Shown here piece after piece: positions 18,000 to 27,869 of a stretch of 53,360 nt of DNA. The DNA lies in NCBI GenBank assembly GCA_945898055.1, contig CAMDGV010000030.1:1-53360 (forward strand), written 5' to 3'. Origin of the DNA: Akkermansia muciniphila (GTDB lineage Bacteria > Verrucomicrobiota > Verrucomicrobiia > Limisphaerales > UBA9464). The position numbers were made by a program, and so were the translations under genes. The notes under the pieces were generated by a model that did no database searches, was not told the origin of the DNA, and worked only from the letters and a program-made list of their open reading frames with translations. The stretch's first letter is position 1. Every line of letters starts with the position of its first letter.

Positions 18000-20453
18000 A
18001 TGTTTCGTCAACGCCCACTACTTCTACCCTCACTTGCTTTTGCCTTTGGTATCTGGTGTGCGGAATTTAGTCTGCTGCCCTCCAGTTTTTTCGCTTTTTG
18101 TGCTCTGGTCGCTTTAATCGCGCTGGCTCATTTTCGTCCAAAATATCCACTTTCTTTGCTGCTAGCTCTCTTTGGGGCGGGAGGACTTGCCTATCAGACA
18201 ACTCAACTTCCTCTCGATCCAACGGATCTTCGTTGGAAGTTTCCAGGTCAAACAAAACTAGGAACTGTTCGCGGACATCTCATCGAATCTCCTTCTATCC
18301 GACTCTCCGAACGTCAAGGGCAACTTCACGAGCGAACCGTGGTTCGGTTGAGAATAACTGCATGGAGAACCCACGACAGTCCTTGGGAACCCGCTTCAGG
18401 GCTCATTATCGTCAGCTCAAAAGGAGTGCCAGACCCTCGCTTTTTCCGTCGGCAAAGTGTCGAAGTGACCGGCCTGCTGACCGCACCTTCCGGGCCGCTG
18501 GCCCCAGGAATGCTCGATTATGCTCAATTCCTTCGTCGCCAAGGGATTGGCTTCCAACTCCTTTGCGAAGCCCCCGATGACTGGTCGATCGGTCCTGAAG
18601 CCCTAGAATCTGCGCCTTGGAGCGAACAGTTTCTTCGATGGGCCGAAAAACGCCTTTCGCAGGGGTTACCCGACGACGAAGCAACCCGGCTTATTTGGGC
18701 GATGGCCTTGGGGTGGAGGACCGCCTTAAGCGGCGATATGGACGACGTCTTTATGCAATCGGGTACGATTCATGTCTTTGCAATCAGCGGTCTCCACATC
18801 GCTCTGATCGCCTCGATTCTGGTCCGCCTGTTGCGTCTTGCCCGAATCCCACGGTCCCTCTGCGGACTCATGGCCGCTCCGCTCCTCTGGTTCTATGTCG
18901 CGGCCACAGGGTGGCAGCCTTCCGCTATCCGGTCCGCCATCATGACCTCAGTCATTGTCGGTACCTGGACACTAGAACGTCCCAGTGATCTCCTCAATTC
19001 ACTTGCCGCTGCGGCCTTGACTGTTCTCATCTGGGAACCAGGACAACTGTTTCAAGCCGGGTTTCTGCTCTCCTTCGGCGTCGTGGGGGCCCTTACGGTT
19101 CTCAGTCCGCCGATTAGATTAGCGCTGCAAGCCTGCCAACCGTGGACTCCCGACCCATTATTACCCAAGTCACTTTGGCCAACTTGGAGAGGCTACCTAG
19201 AAGGTGGTCGCCGCTGGTTCATCGAAAGTCTCTCGGTCGGCGTGGCTGCCCTCCTTTTCTCTACTCCTTTTACGGTCGCCTTCTTCCACCTCTTTAGCCC
19301 CGTCGCGTTACTGGCTAATCTCGTGGTGGTTCCATTAAGTAGTCTAGTGCTGGTAGCTAACACCTGTTCCTTAATCCTCCCGTTCGGCACCACCCTATGG
19401 AACAGCGCGGCTTGGGTCGGCATGCATGGGATGATTTTCTTTAGTCGCTGGTGCGTAGAACTCCCATTTGCTTGGTTCCCTGTTCAATCCCTCCCGTTGC
19501 ACGTCTGGGTTCCCTACGGCACAGTGGTTTTCGGAGTGGGAATGGGCTATCTGCTGAATGCGCAGCGACGAGCCCTTTGGCTCATTATTACCGGGGTTCT
19601 CGCCGGCGGTATTTTAATTCCATTTTGGCAAAGGGAACGGTGTCCGGTTATGCTCGTTTTTGCTTCAGGTGAATCGATCTGGATTGATCAATCCGGACGC
19701 ACCCAGGACCTGCTCGTCGACGTAGGGGATGCCAATGGAATCTCTGCCCTGCTTATTCCAGCATTACTGGCAAACGGCGTTGTTCATACCCGCACACTCG
19801 CCGTCTCACACGGAGATATCCGGCATGTGGGAGGTCTTGATGTCGCTCTGAAGCTCCTAAAACCAGCCACCCTCAGCGGACCTGCAGCGCAAATGCGATC
19901 GGCAGCCTTTCGCAAAATCGAGAAGTTGGCAGGGGCTTTCGGCATCCCGTACCATCCACTCAGGTTAGGCGAAAACCTATCCGGTTGGTCCGTTCTTCAT
20001 CCAAGCCCAACCGACAAGTTTACCCGAGCCGACGATGCCTCGCTGACCTTGAAAGGTCGACTGAACGATTGGGCTGTGGTTCTCGCTCCCGACCTAGGGC
20101 GACTCGGTCAAATCAAGCTGTGCGAGCGTCACTCGACTACTTTGTCAGCAGATATCCTGATCACTGGGGTCCCTCGCGACGGAGAAATAGCCTCCGACCT
20201 CTTCCTGCAAAAAATCAATCCCCGGTTGATCATCGTCGCAACCGGACGACGACTGATTGCCGAACGAACTCCGCAAAGGCATCGGCTACGACTACGAAAC
20301 CGAGAATTTACAGTCTTATTTACGGAAGACCTGGGCGCCCTCCAGATCCGTTTTGGATCTCGTTTAGAGGTCCTAAATGCCCGAGGGCAAGAAATTTGGT
20401 CAGCAGAAAGGCCCGCCACGAGCCCATATCAAGGAACGGATATCGCCCGATAG
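18000..20453 (+). CDS. comEC: ComEC/Rec2-type DNA uptake channel protein
   Basis: Inner-membrane channel that moves single-stranded DNA into the cytoplasm in transformation; 817 residues from the ATG at 18000. An N-terminal DUF4131-type region with two or three helices and an OB-fold is followed by the Competence domain (motif IWAMALGWRTALSGDMDDVF, then HVFAISGLHIALIASIL) with many helices, and a C-terminal metallo-beta-lactamase-like domain at about 560-800. In that domain the usual SHxDxDHxGG loop reads SHGDIRHVGG, with Arg for the second Asp. DprA at 7-8 kb is a functional partner in known systems. Its 3' end overlaps the convergent gene by 25 bases. Confidence 0.92.
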   Translation: MFRQRPLLLPSLAFAFGIWCAEFSLLPSSFFAFCALVALIALAHFRPKYPLSLLLALFGAGGLAYQTTQLPLDPTDLRWKFPGQTKLGTVRGHLIESPSIRLSERQGQLHERTVVRLRITAWRTHDSPWEPASGLIIVSSKGVPDPRFFRRQSVEVTGLLTAPSGPLAPGMLDYAQFLRRQGIGFQLLCEAPDDWSIGPEALESAPWSEQFLRWAEKRLSQGLPDDEATRLIWAMALGWRTALSGDMDDVFMQSGTIHVFAISGLHIALIASILVRLLRLARIPRSLCGLMAAPLLWFYVAATGWQPSAIRSAIMTSVIVGTWTLERPSDLLNSLAAAALTVLIWEPGQLFQAGFLLSFGVVGALTVLSPPIRLALQACQPWTPDPLLPKSLWPTWRGYLEGGRRWFIESLSVGVAALLFSTPFTVAFFHLFSPVALLANLVVVPLSSLVLVANTCSLILPFGTTLWNSAAWVGMHGMIFFSRWCVELPFAWFPVQSLPLHVWVPYGTVVFGVGMGYLLNAQRRALWLIITGVLAGGILIPFWQRERCPVMLVFASGESIWIDQSGRTQDLLVDVGDANGISALLIPALLANGVVHTRTLAVSHGDIRHVGGLDVALKLLKPATLSGPAAQMRSAAFRKIEKLAGAFGIPYHPLRLGENLSGWSVLHPSPTDKFTRADDASLTLKGRLNDWAVVLAPDLGRLGQIKLCERHSTTLSADILITGVPRDGEIASDLFLQKINPRLIIVATGRRLIAERTPQRHRLRLRNREFTVLFTEDLGALQIRFGSRLEVLNARGQEIWSAERPATSPYQGTDIAR

Positions 20454-21430
20454 TTACGAGATGCAGCCATTTGAGTTTCGGTGAAAAGGGCTAATCCATC
20501 GGGGGAATTGGCCTCCACCACGGCTCGATCAACCCAAGTGAACAGGTCGTTGGAAGATTGAACGCGATAAAAAACATTCGGCTCACCCCAAATCCGCAAC
20601 TGAAGCGGCTTGGAATCAACGGAACTAACAACTTCTAACACCGGCGCGACGCCAGACGCGGGCAGGGCAATGATTCGGTAATTATCAAAGATCAAATAAT
20701 TATCATCCCATGTTCCGGCCCCATTGGCTGCCCAAACGCAATCAACACTACCAAGAGCCAAGGGCTTGTTCGTGGTACTAATGGATTGCTCAAAAACCAC
20801 GTTGTATCCGTTTAAGGAAGCTGACCACTTATTCCTAGCAAAACTCATTGAGATTTCAAGCTGATAGGTCGCGCCGTAATCGAAGTCGTACCCACTTGCC
20901 CTAAATCCTACTTCGTCATCGAGCGCATAATTGATGGATTGATCCGGTCCATGAAAATCAAGAGTGAACAATCTGCGGTCGTCCGGAGTGTAGACGCTCC
21001 ATCGAAAATCGTCTGCAGTCGCGGGCGAGGGCAGAGCATCGCGGAGACTCATGAGCACTTGAAAAACGAGGACCGGAGCTGCATTACTTACCGGCTTAAA
21101 ATTAATCGGCCGGAAAACATTGAAGAATCCACTCATATTTGTCGGCGTCTGAAATCCGACATACGCATACTGCCCAGAAAAATCAGGGATGATCTCCGAT
21201 AAGATGCCATTCCCTCCATAGCCGACAGACGTCCAACCATTTTGTCCCTTCCCCTTTGCATCCACGAGATCAATCGCGGTGTCATAGCCTTCAAAACGCT
21301 CAAAACCGGTTTCAAACAGAACTCTTGAAGACGCCCCATCGCCTAGACTGACGCAAAGGGGGATAACTAACATTACCTTCAAAACTAACTGGAACTTCAG
21401 TAGGACTAAAATACGATGGAGATGACTCAT
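20429..21430 (-). CDS. Exported hypothetical protein with lectin-like body
   Basis: 333 residues from the ATG at 21430. Signal peptide MSHLHRILVLLKFQLVLKVML followed by a hydrophobic run. The body is beta-rich with many aromatic and Asp/Gly residues (ETGFERFEGYDTAIDLVD at the start, WDDNYLIFDNYRI), resembling concanavalin-like folds in exported Verrucomicrobia proteins. The C-terminal 60 residues (FYRVQSSNDLFTWVDRAVV, ending YRAISVP) match a short module common at the ends of verrucomicrobial secreted proteins; the IPT protein at 24-26 kb has a similar tail. No enzyme motif was recognised. Confidence 0.75.
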   Translation of the reverse strand: MSHLHRILVLLKFQLVLKVMLVIPLCVSLGDGASSRVLFETGFERFEGYDTAIDLVDAKGKGQNGWTSVGYGGNGILSEIIPDFSGQYAYVGFQTPTNMSGFFNVFRPINFKPVSNAAPVLVFQVLMSLRDALPSPATADDFRWSVYTPDDRRLFTLDFHGPDQSINYALDDEVGFRASGYDFDYGATYQLEISMSFARNKWSASLNGYNVVFEQSISTTNKPLALGSVDCVWAANGAGTWDDNYLIFDNYRIIALPASGVAPVLEVVSSVDSKPLQLRIWGEPNVFYRVQSSNDLFTWVDRAVVEANSPDGLALFTETQMAASRNYRAISVP

Positions 21431-21556
21431 GGCGATCAAAAAATTGGGATCTCTACCCATGGAAAAAACAGAACAGTGAGCTCAATCAAACCGACCCAAG
21501 ACCCGAAAGACGCTCAAACTGAACTCATTTAAAAAGCGAATTAAAATTGAGTCGCA

Positions 21557-23653
21557 TCAAGGTCTAACCCTTTCCGGTCTAGAGGCCGGTTCCGATTTCG
21601 CGGGTGCCCCGGAGTTTTGAAAGGAAGACGGAGAAGGGGAGAAAGAACGCGGCGGGGAAGCTGATTGAGGCCGCGATGGGCTCGGCGATACGTTGGGAGA
21701 TGAACTGGAGATCGGCCGTGAAGGTGCAAACGAGGAGCTTGGAGCAGGACCGGACGAGCCTGTGGGCCTAGAAACGGAGGACGGAAAAGAGGGACTCGAA
21801 GCCTGAGGCGAAGAGGAACGTGGTAAAGATTCTGAAGACGATCGGAAAGTGCCATAACGTGGGGCCATCTGAATTGAACTCTGAGCTGCGGGAGGAGGTA
21901 CCGTCCGTACATCTGAATTTGCGGACCGACTGGGAAAAGTATTTGGTGAAGAAGGGCGGCTAATTTCACTCCGCATTTGGTTGAACTGCGGTGCAGCGAT
22001 CCCTCGATTGGGTGCCGAGGTAGAGGGCAAAACAACGCTTCCTGGAGAGACACCCCGCGTGGCACTCAGCCCCGTAATCGGAGCCGGTCGAGACGAGATT
22101 TTCGGTGCCGCACCGGCTGGACTAGGCAAAAGTGATCGTGTGTTGTCCAAAGAATTGACAGAATTTATAGACGGAGAGGCCACGGGGCGCGATGACAATC
22201 CTGATAACGAGGTCGAAGGAGACCGAGTTACAGCAGGAGATAAACGAGGGGATATCCTTTGGTCCATTGCGATCGGAGGAGCCACAGGAGATTGGGAGGA
22301 AACGGTCGGTCGGTAGGCGGCGAGTTGAGGATTTCGCGATGCTGAAGGAGTAGGCCTCGCTGCCCCGAAGGATTGCGCCGCACTCGGACTGGCAACGTCA
22401 CGGATTTCGGTACGACGAATTTCTTCACGGGTATGTCGTTGAACCTCTTCCCTAGAAATGCCGTTATTAATTACAACAGTGTTGTTGTTGCCTTTGACAT
22501 TAACAACGGTGCCACTGCCAACAGTGATCCGACTGTCATTCACAAACTGCCCCACATTATGCCGAGGCAACCCAACGTGATGAAGGCGAGGATGGCAGAA
22601 CCGATTCCAAGGAGTGGCGTACCATGCGTAGGGTGAAATTCCGAACCCGACACTAACTGAGGTATGACCATTAAACCACGAAAAGCCGACTCCAGAACTC
22701 CACCTGCATTCGGGGGGAAGAGGCGCCCACCCGCAATAGTCATTATTGCTCCGCCAAGCTACCCAAGCTGGCGCCCAATCGTATCCTGGGCTCCAGAGCC
22801 AACCATGATGATTGTGCCGATGCCAACGACCGTAATGATAAGGACCCCACCCCCAAGTATATGTCGAATGCCAATACCATCCGGAATCCGTCCAAGCCCA
22901 GCGCCCTCCATCAGAATAGGGAATCCAAGTCGAATTGATCACCGCTACTGTCGGTTGCCAGCACCGCCCATAGATGGGAACCTCAACCCACGTTCCGTAA
23001 GGGGAAAGGGCCTCGTTAAAAACCTGTTGATTGACAACCACAGGCTGAACCGGAAGCGGAGCGACTGAAGCGGGGGCCTCGGGAGCTTTGCCAACGCTGG
23101 ACTGCTCTGGAGAAGACGTTCGAGGGATCTGACCAACTGCATCTCCTCCCCCCGTCGTCGAAGTAAGATACGGATTTAAAATAACATTTTTTTCAGACGA
23201 CTGCGCGGCATTTACGGCAGAAGTTGGCTGGTTCAAAGCCGCCGAGGAATCCGCTTGAACAATCACCGTCTGGATAGCAACAGCGGAAGTAGAGGTCACA
23301 CTCGACTTTTGAATGAGTGACCGAAGCACCGGTTCAGGAATACCAAGGTCACTCAGATAAAGAATCTGATCCGAACTAAGCGAATAGGCCTCACTTATCC
23401 GCTCAATGAAATCAGTTACCACAGCCTCTCCAACCCCCCGACGGACCAACTGAATTACTTCGAGCACTGGAAGTGGAAGAACCGGGATGGCTAAATCGAT
23501 CTTCGGAGACACCCCGTTGGTCTTGGCAACCGCTGCAACGTCCGCTGGAGAACCATTAGTCTGACCTGAAGACGCCCGAGCTAAAGGGCTCACACTAGGT
23601 TGACCACAACCGACCCAGACCAGACACACCGCATATGATATGAAGCGTTTCAT
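21557..23653 (-). CDS. Exported Trp/Tyr/His-rich protein (DUF6600-like) with long Ser/Pro/Arg tail
   Basis: 698 residues from the ATG at 23653, which gives a signal peptide with a Cys (MKRFISYAVCLVWVGCGQ) and perhaps a lipid anchor, although the lipobox is weak. After a Ser/Ala-rich lead, a DUF6600-like region lies at about 210-340 with dense aromatic motifs (YGTWVEVPIYGRCWQP, WGWGPYHYGRW, GYDWAPAWVAWR). Residues about 430-698 are low-complexity Ser/Pro/Arg, probably extended on the cell surface. The function is unknown. The ATG at 23653 is preferred to the frame start at 23854. Confidence 0.8.
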   Translation of the reverse strand: MKRFISYAVCLVWVGCGQPSVSPLARASSGQTNGSPADVAAVAKTNGVSPKIDLAIPVLPLPVLEVIQLVRRGVGEAVVTDFIERISEAYSLSSDQILYLSDLGIPEPVLRSLIQKSSVTSTSAVAIQTVIVQADSSAALNQPTSAVNAAQSSEKNVILNPYLTSTTGGGDAVGQIPRTSSPEQSSVGKAPEAPASVAPLPVQPVVVNQQVFNEALSPYGTWVEVPIYGRCWQPTVAVINSTWIPYSDGGRWAWTDSGWYWHSTYTWGWGPYHYGRWHRHNHHGWLWSPGYDWAPAWVAWRSNNDYCGWAPLPPECRWSSGVGFSWFNGHTSVSVGFGISPYAWYATPWNRFCHPRLHHVGLPRHNVGQFVNDSRITVGSGTVVNVKGNNNTVVINNGISREEVQRHTREEIRRTEIRDVASPSAAQSFGAARPTPSASRNPQLAAYRPTVSSQSPVAPPIAMDQRISPRLSPAVTRSPSTSLSGLSSRPVASPSINSVNSLDNTRSLLPSPAGAAPKISSRPAPITGLSATRGVSPGSVVLPSTSAPNRGIAAPQFNQMRSEISRPSSPNTFPSRSANSDVRTVPPPAAQSSIQMAPRYGTFRSSSESLPRSSSPQASSPSFPSSVSRPTGSSGPAPSSSFAPSRPISSSSPNVSPSPSRPQSASPPRSFSPSPSSFQNSGAPAKSEPASRPERVRP

Positions 23654-23997
23654 AAGATTAAGTTGAGAACCAAATAAACCGATAAGGCTAACAATAAACC
23701 GAGTCGGCCTAAATCCAACCCTTCCACTTCTTAAGAATTTAAAATGAAAGAATAACAAACGACTATTTTTATCAATATCTAACTTCGGGCAGGCAGACGA
23801 CAGGACTTGTTCGATATTCATCAGCCATCCCAGCCTGACCAAAGGGCAGCTCAAAACCTAATTTAAAAGACCGGCAGTGCGCCTCAAAAAATGGAGGGTT
23901 CTCTGGTTAGATTTCCTACCGCAACGCACTAAGTCTCTTGAAACCTCCACTGGGCTTGTTCTTAGACTGCGATCGGGTTACACCCACATCGGTCCTA
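23654..23997. other. Divergent intergenic region
   Basis: About 340 bases between two divergent surface-protein genes. It should hold both promoters; no box pair was clear enough to place. Short frames in it have no signatures. Confidence 0.4.
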
Positions 23998-26148
23998 ATG
24001 AATTTGCCCTCGTGCCTTTATCGCTATCTGCTATCGGCTCTCATTTTATTCCGCGCATCCGTCGTTCTCGGGCAAGCGGCGCCCCGTATCGATTCCGTTT
24101 CATCGCGACGTGCCGAAATAGGATCGCTGATAACCCTAGACGGTATCAATTTTCTCAATCCCGTCGTTACCAAAGTTTACTTCAATTTTGCTCCTGGTCT
24201 AATCCAATCCATCGGGTTCATCGCAGGCGGCCGCCAAAGGATTACGGTTCGTGTCCCTGCAGACGCCACTATCGGTCCGCTGATCGTGGAGAATGCCTAC
24301 GGCCAATCACAAACCTCTTGGAATTTTCAAGTTCCTCCGGTCATCACCCGATTCGAAAAATTGGGTGTTGCCACTGAAATTGAACGAACCCGAGGCATCG
24401 CCGGCGACACCGTCTTAATCACCGGGGCTAATTTTATGGATAGCACCGATCCTAACTTTCAAGTGGCCGTTTTTTTTGATGGCGTTAGGGGTATTGCGCA
24501 AGGAATAACCGAGGGCGCCGTCTCCGTCTTCGTTCCCTTGGGCGCCGGTTCCGGCCCGATCACCGTTGCCAACCCTGTTGGGTCCGCCACCTCGGCGGGT
24601 TTTTTCTACATCCCCCCTACTGTCACTGCCTTTACCCCACGCGCCCGAACGGGAGACGCAGTGTCGATTACGGGACGCAGTTTCCGAGCGGTCACCTCGG
24701 TTTCTTTTGGGCCAATTACTACGACTAATTTAATAACCGTTTCTGCGACAAATCTCAGCGTAATTGTTCCAACGAACGCCCCCGCTTTCTCTCGACTCGC
24801 CGTCGAATCTATAGGCGGGCGCTTTTTGACCTCTTCAAATTTTGTACTGCTTCCGCGCATCAGCGACTTTACCCCCACATTCGGCAGTTCTGGATCGAAC
24901 ATTATCATCAACGGAACTGGACTAACTTCAGCGATCGCAGTGCTCTTCGGCGGCATAACCACTCAACCTTTCGTAGTTAGCCCGACCCAAATCAAAGCAA
25001 CTTTACCCTTTGAGGCGGGAACTGGGCCGATCACGGTAATTACCTCAAACGGTCAGGATACCTCGATCCCCCTTTTCTATGTTCCACCTAAAATTACCAG
25101 TCTAAGCCCTAATCGACTGAGAGCCGGGGAAGCCCTTGTCTTAACCGGAACTAACTTTACAGGCACCACAGACGTCCAATTTGGGCCAAACCAGATTAGC
25201 GCCACCTCCTATACGGTGAACAGTAACCACAAAATCACAGCGATCGTCCCAGAGCGTTTTACTTCAGGACGGGTCCGGCTCGTCACGCCGGGTGGGCAAG
25301 CGGAAAGTTCCTCCATCTTAACCGTCCAAGGGCTCGAGCCAATAATTACTGGGTTCTCACCCGCCAATGGTGAAATAGGTACCCTCCTTCAAATCAATGG
25401 AAAGAATCTGACCTCGATAACTTCCATCCGCCTCGGCGATATCTTCATCACTCAATTCCAACCGTTCGAAGGCGGCCTTTCTGCGACGATTCCTCAAGGC
25501 GCAATCAGCGGTCCTATTCGGGTCGAAACTTCCGAAGGGTCCGCAGTATCCACGAGGGAATTCCTCGTGGGATCAACCGTCGGCCTTTCGGTGGAGATAA
25601 TCTCATCCTCCAACCCTGTTGTCACCGGTATCGAATTTCGCCTATTTCTCCGAATCCGAAATTCCGGCCCCTTATCGACCTCCGAACTACAATGCAGTCT
25701 CAGCCTGCCAGCAACCCTCAATTTTCGTGGAACCACCCCATCCTCCGGAACATTCAACCGAACCGCTAAAGGTCTACTCTACAACCCCGACCCACTGTCC
25801 CCTGGAGCTTCTTGGACGTCCCAAGTTCGATTAGAAATCCCGACTGAATCTCAAGTGTCTTTTCAAGTTTCGGTCACTAACTCCATCCCCGACCCCATTT
25901 TATCCGACAACCAAGCCTCAACAACGGTCGAAGCGACGCCACTCCGTCTAAAACTAACTGCCTTTGGAGAGACACTGGTCCTCAGTTGGCCGTCGGGAAT
26001 CGGCGATGTGGTACTACAAGAATCCGCTACTTTAAATCCGCTCCAGTGGTTTAACTCCGTACTTGTCCCTTTGGATGATGGTCTTCAATTTCAGGCGACA
26101 CTGAACGCCACAAATCAATCGAATTTCTTTCAAGTGATCAAAAATTAA
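23998..26148 (+). CDS. Exported IPT/TIG-repeat protein
   Basis: 716 residues. Signal peptide MNLPSCLYRYLLSALILF ending near VVLGQA. About six tandem IPT/TIG immunoglobulin-like domains of 80-90 residues follow, each opened by a short Pro/Ile-Ser-Pro-type strand (PRIDSVSS, PPVITRFEKL, PPTVTAFTP, LPRISDFTP, PPKITSLSP, EPIITGFSP). Next is a CARDB/DUF11-like domain at about 540-650, and a short C-terminal module ending FFQVIKN. The role is probably adhesion or extracellular matrix; no catalytic site was seen. The ATG at 23998 gives the signal peptide; a TTG at 23938 extends the frame. Confidence 0.85.
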   Translation: MNLPSCLYRYLLSALILFRASVVLGQAAPRIDSVSSRRAEIGSLITLDGINFLNPVVTKVYFNFAPGLIQSIGFIAGGRQRITVRVPADATIGPLIVENAYGQSQTSWNFQVPPVITRFEKLGVATEIERTRGIAGDTVLITGANFMDSTDPNFQVAVFFDGVRGIAQGITEGAVSVFVPLGAGSGPITVANPVGSATSAGFFYIPPTVTAFTPRARTGDAVSITGRSFRAVTSVSFGPITTTNLITVSATNLSVIVPTNAPAFSRLAVESIGGRFLTSSNFVLLPRISDFTPTFGSSGSNIIINGTGLTSAIAVLFGGITTQPFVVSPTQIKATLPFEAGTGPITVITSNGQDTSIPLFYVPPKITSLSPNRLRAGEALVLTGTNFTGTTDVQFGPNQISATSYTVNSNHKITAIVPERFTSGRVRLVTPGGQAESSSILTVQGLEPIITGFSPANGEIGTLLQINGKNLTSITSIRLGDIFITQFQPFEGGLSATIPQGAISGPIRVETSEGSAVSTREFLVGSTVGLSVEIISSSNPVVTGIEFRLFLRIRNSGPLSTSELQCSLSLPATLNFRGTTPSSGTFNRTAKGLLYNPDPLSPGASWTSQVRLEIPTESQVSFQVSVTNSIPDPILSDNQASTTVEATPLRLKLTAFGETLVLSWPSGIGDVVLQESATLNPLQWFNSVLVPLDDGLQFQATLNATNQSNFFQVIKN

Positions 26149-26170
26149 ACTGTTATCGAGTTTAATTTCC
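26143..26170 (+). terminator. Hairpin over the IPT gene stop codon
   Basis: A perfect nine-base inverted repeat (AATTAAACT at 26143-26151, AGTTTAATT at 26159-26167) with a seven-base loop. The stem includes the stop codon and only a short T run follows, so termination is possible but weak. Confidence 0.4.
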
Positions 26171-26230
26171 TTCTGGCAGGCCAAGTTTATAAAGTCAAAA
26201 TATATAAAATCCTTACAGTAATATGAAAAA

Positions 26231-27856
26231 ATGATCGGAACACTTTCCTATCCATCGCCCTCGGCAGATCCGATACAAGAAGAGGTTCGCCGCCCTCTTT
26301 CTCAGGTCATTTCAGACTTGTTTGAGACAAATGCCGCCGCCAATACGCTCATGATTTTTACGATCGTCATTGGATTCATTCACGGATGGCTCAAAGTAAA
26401 ATTTCGCCATCCTATAATAACCTTTGCTTTCGATTTTCCTTTAGTTATTACGATGATACTAGTCATCATGAGCAAAAATAGAGAGAGACTGATTCCAAAT
26501 TCAAAAATCGGAGATGCTCTAAAATATCATTTTATACTCGGCTTAATCTATATACCTTTATCCGTTCTAATTTGGGAGATGCCAATCGTAGCTGTCCTAG
26601 CGGCATTTAGAGGTTGGTGTGTTATTCCATTTGCCTTTGTGGTTGGATATCATATAACTACAAGTATTCGGCAGGTTGAGTTTTATATGTGGCTAGTGAT
26701 TATCCTCGGCTTCGCAACGGCACTCTATGGGATCCAGCAATCCATCGAAGATATTCGCGCACTCATGGCAGCAGACCCAGAGATGGAATATCGCTTTCGG
26801 AATCAATTTTATTCCATGAATGGAAAACAAGTCTTTCGTAAAATATCTACTTATGTTTCCTCAGCGGTATTTGCAGCTCAGCTTTCTTATTCAATCACAT
26901 TTGCTCTCGCCCGCCTTTCGGTCAAATCCTGCCCAATGAAGGAGAGAATGATTATTGGAATCATGATGGCAACCATGGCATATGCACTAATCGAAACAGG
27001 TTCAAGAACTGCGGTGTTACAATTAGGGGCAGCAGTCTTATTCACATTAATATACCGGCGAGGTGGAATCCAACTTGGTATTATTCCCATTATTATTTTT
27101 ATTGTCTGGAAATTTTTAGGTTCCTCGGTTGCAGAGACTTCAGCAGACCGGTATGGCACCCTCATGGATTCACAAACTATATTTTTCCGATTCTGGATTG
27201 TTTTACTGCCTTCTTGGGAGGCATTTTTAGAGTCACCTCTTGGAACTGGACTTGGAAGTTCATCCCATGGCCTTCCTATGTTCTTGGTTTTTGCGCTTGT
27301 AGCCGCTGGAAAGCTAAGAATGATCGATGGCGACTTAGGGCACTTAGTCGTTGATATGGGACTACCCGGCCTAATAATTCTTGGCAATCTTCTGGTCAAA
27401 GCGTGTCTTGAATCTTGGCATTCTATGTTCCGGTTGCGCAATACTGTCATGAGTATTATTGCTTTACCGGCCGGCCTTTTTTTTATTGAAAACATCGTGG
27501 CTTTTCCCATCGGCACTCCTTTTCTTGGAATTCCTTATGGCGTACTCATTTGGTTCTTTCTCGGCGCGCTCTGCCGCCTAAACACAGATTACAAAAAATT
27601 GACAGAGTCTGCGGAGACTAATACGCCTATTTTTAATGCAAAATTCACTTCGTTTATTTTAAAACCGCAGATTAAATCACTTTTTCATACACCAAGCCAG
27701 CAAAGTTCAACTAGTGACTCCTCGTTAAATAAATTTACTAACAATAAAAAATACCGCACCAATTTTAGTGCAAACTACCCAGAGAGGGCAACAGAATCGA
27801 ATAAAAATATAAAACGATTTCTTTATTTTAAACCAAACAAAAAAACGGTATATTAG
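26231..27856 (+). CDS. O-antigen ligase/Wzy-like polytopic membrane protein
   Basis: 541 residues with about ten hydrophobic segments from residue 35 to 450 and a long hydrophilic loop (about 180-215, ending in FYSMNGKQVFRKISTYVSS), the layout of the Wzy/WaaL polymerase-ligase superfamily. SRTAVLQLGAAVLF and a loop with PLGTGLGSSSHGLP also fit the family. The C-terminal 90 residues are hydrophilic, rich in Ser, Asn and Lys. The gene is clearly A+T-rich compared with the flanks. Two glycosyltransferases follow, so it probably acts in making a surface polysaccharide. A four-codon mini-frame (ATG at 26223) overlaps its start by four bases. Confidence 0.8.
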   Translation: MIGTLSYPSPSADPIQEEVRRPLSQVISDLFETNAAANTLMIFTIVIGFIHGWLKVKFRHPIITFAFDFPLVITMILVIMSKNRERLIPNSKIGDALKYHFILGLIYIPLSVLIWEMPIVAVLAAFRGWCVIPFAFVVGYHITTSIRQVEFYMWLVIILGFATALYGIQQSIEDIRALMAADPEMEYRFRNQFYSMNGKQVFRKISTYVSSAVFAAQLSYSITFALARLSVKSCPMKERMIIGIMMATMAYALIETGSRTAVLQLGAAVLFTLIYRRGGIQLGIIPIIIFIVWKFLGSSVAETSADRYGTLMDSQTIFFRFWIVLLPSWEAFLESPLGTGLGSSSHGLPMFLVFALVAAGKLRMIDGDLGHLVVDMGLPGLIILGNLLVKACLESWHSMFRLRNTVMSIIALPAGLFFIENIVAFPIGTPFLGIPYGVLIWFFLGALCRLNTDYKKLTESAETNTPIFNAKFTSFILKPQIKSLFHTPSQQSSTSDSSLNKFTNNKKYRTNFSANYPERATESNKNIKRFLYFKPNKKTVY

Positions 27857-27869
27857 ACCATCAAATGTA

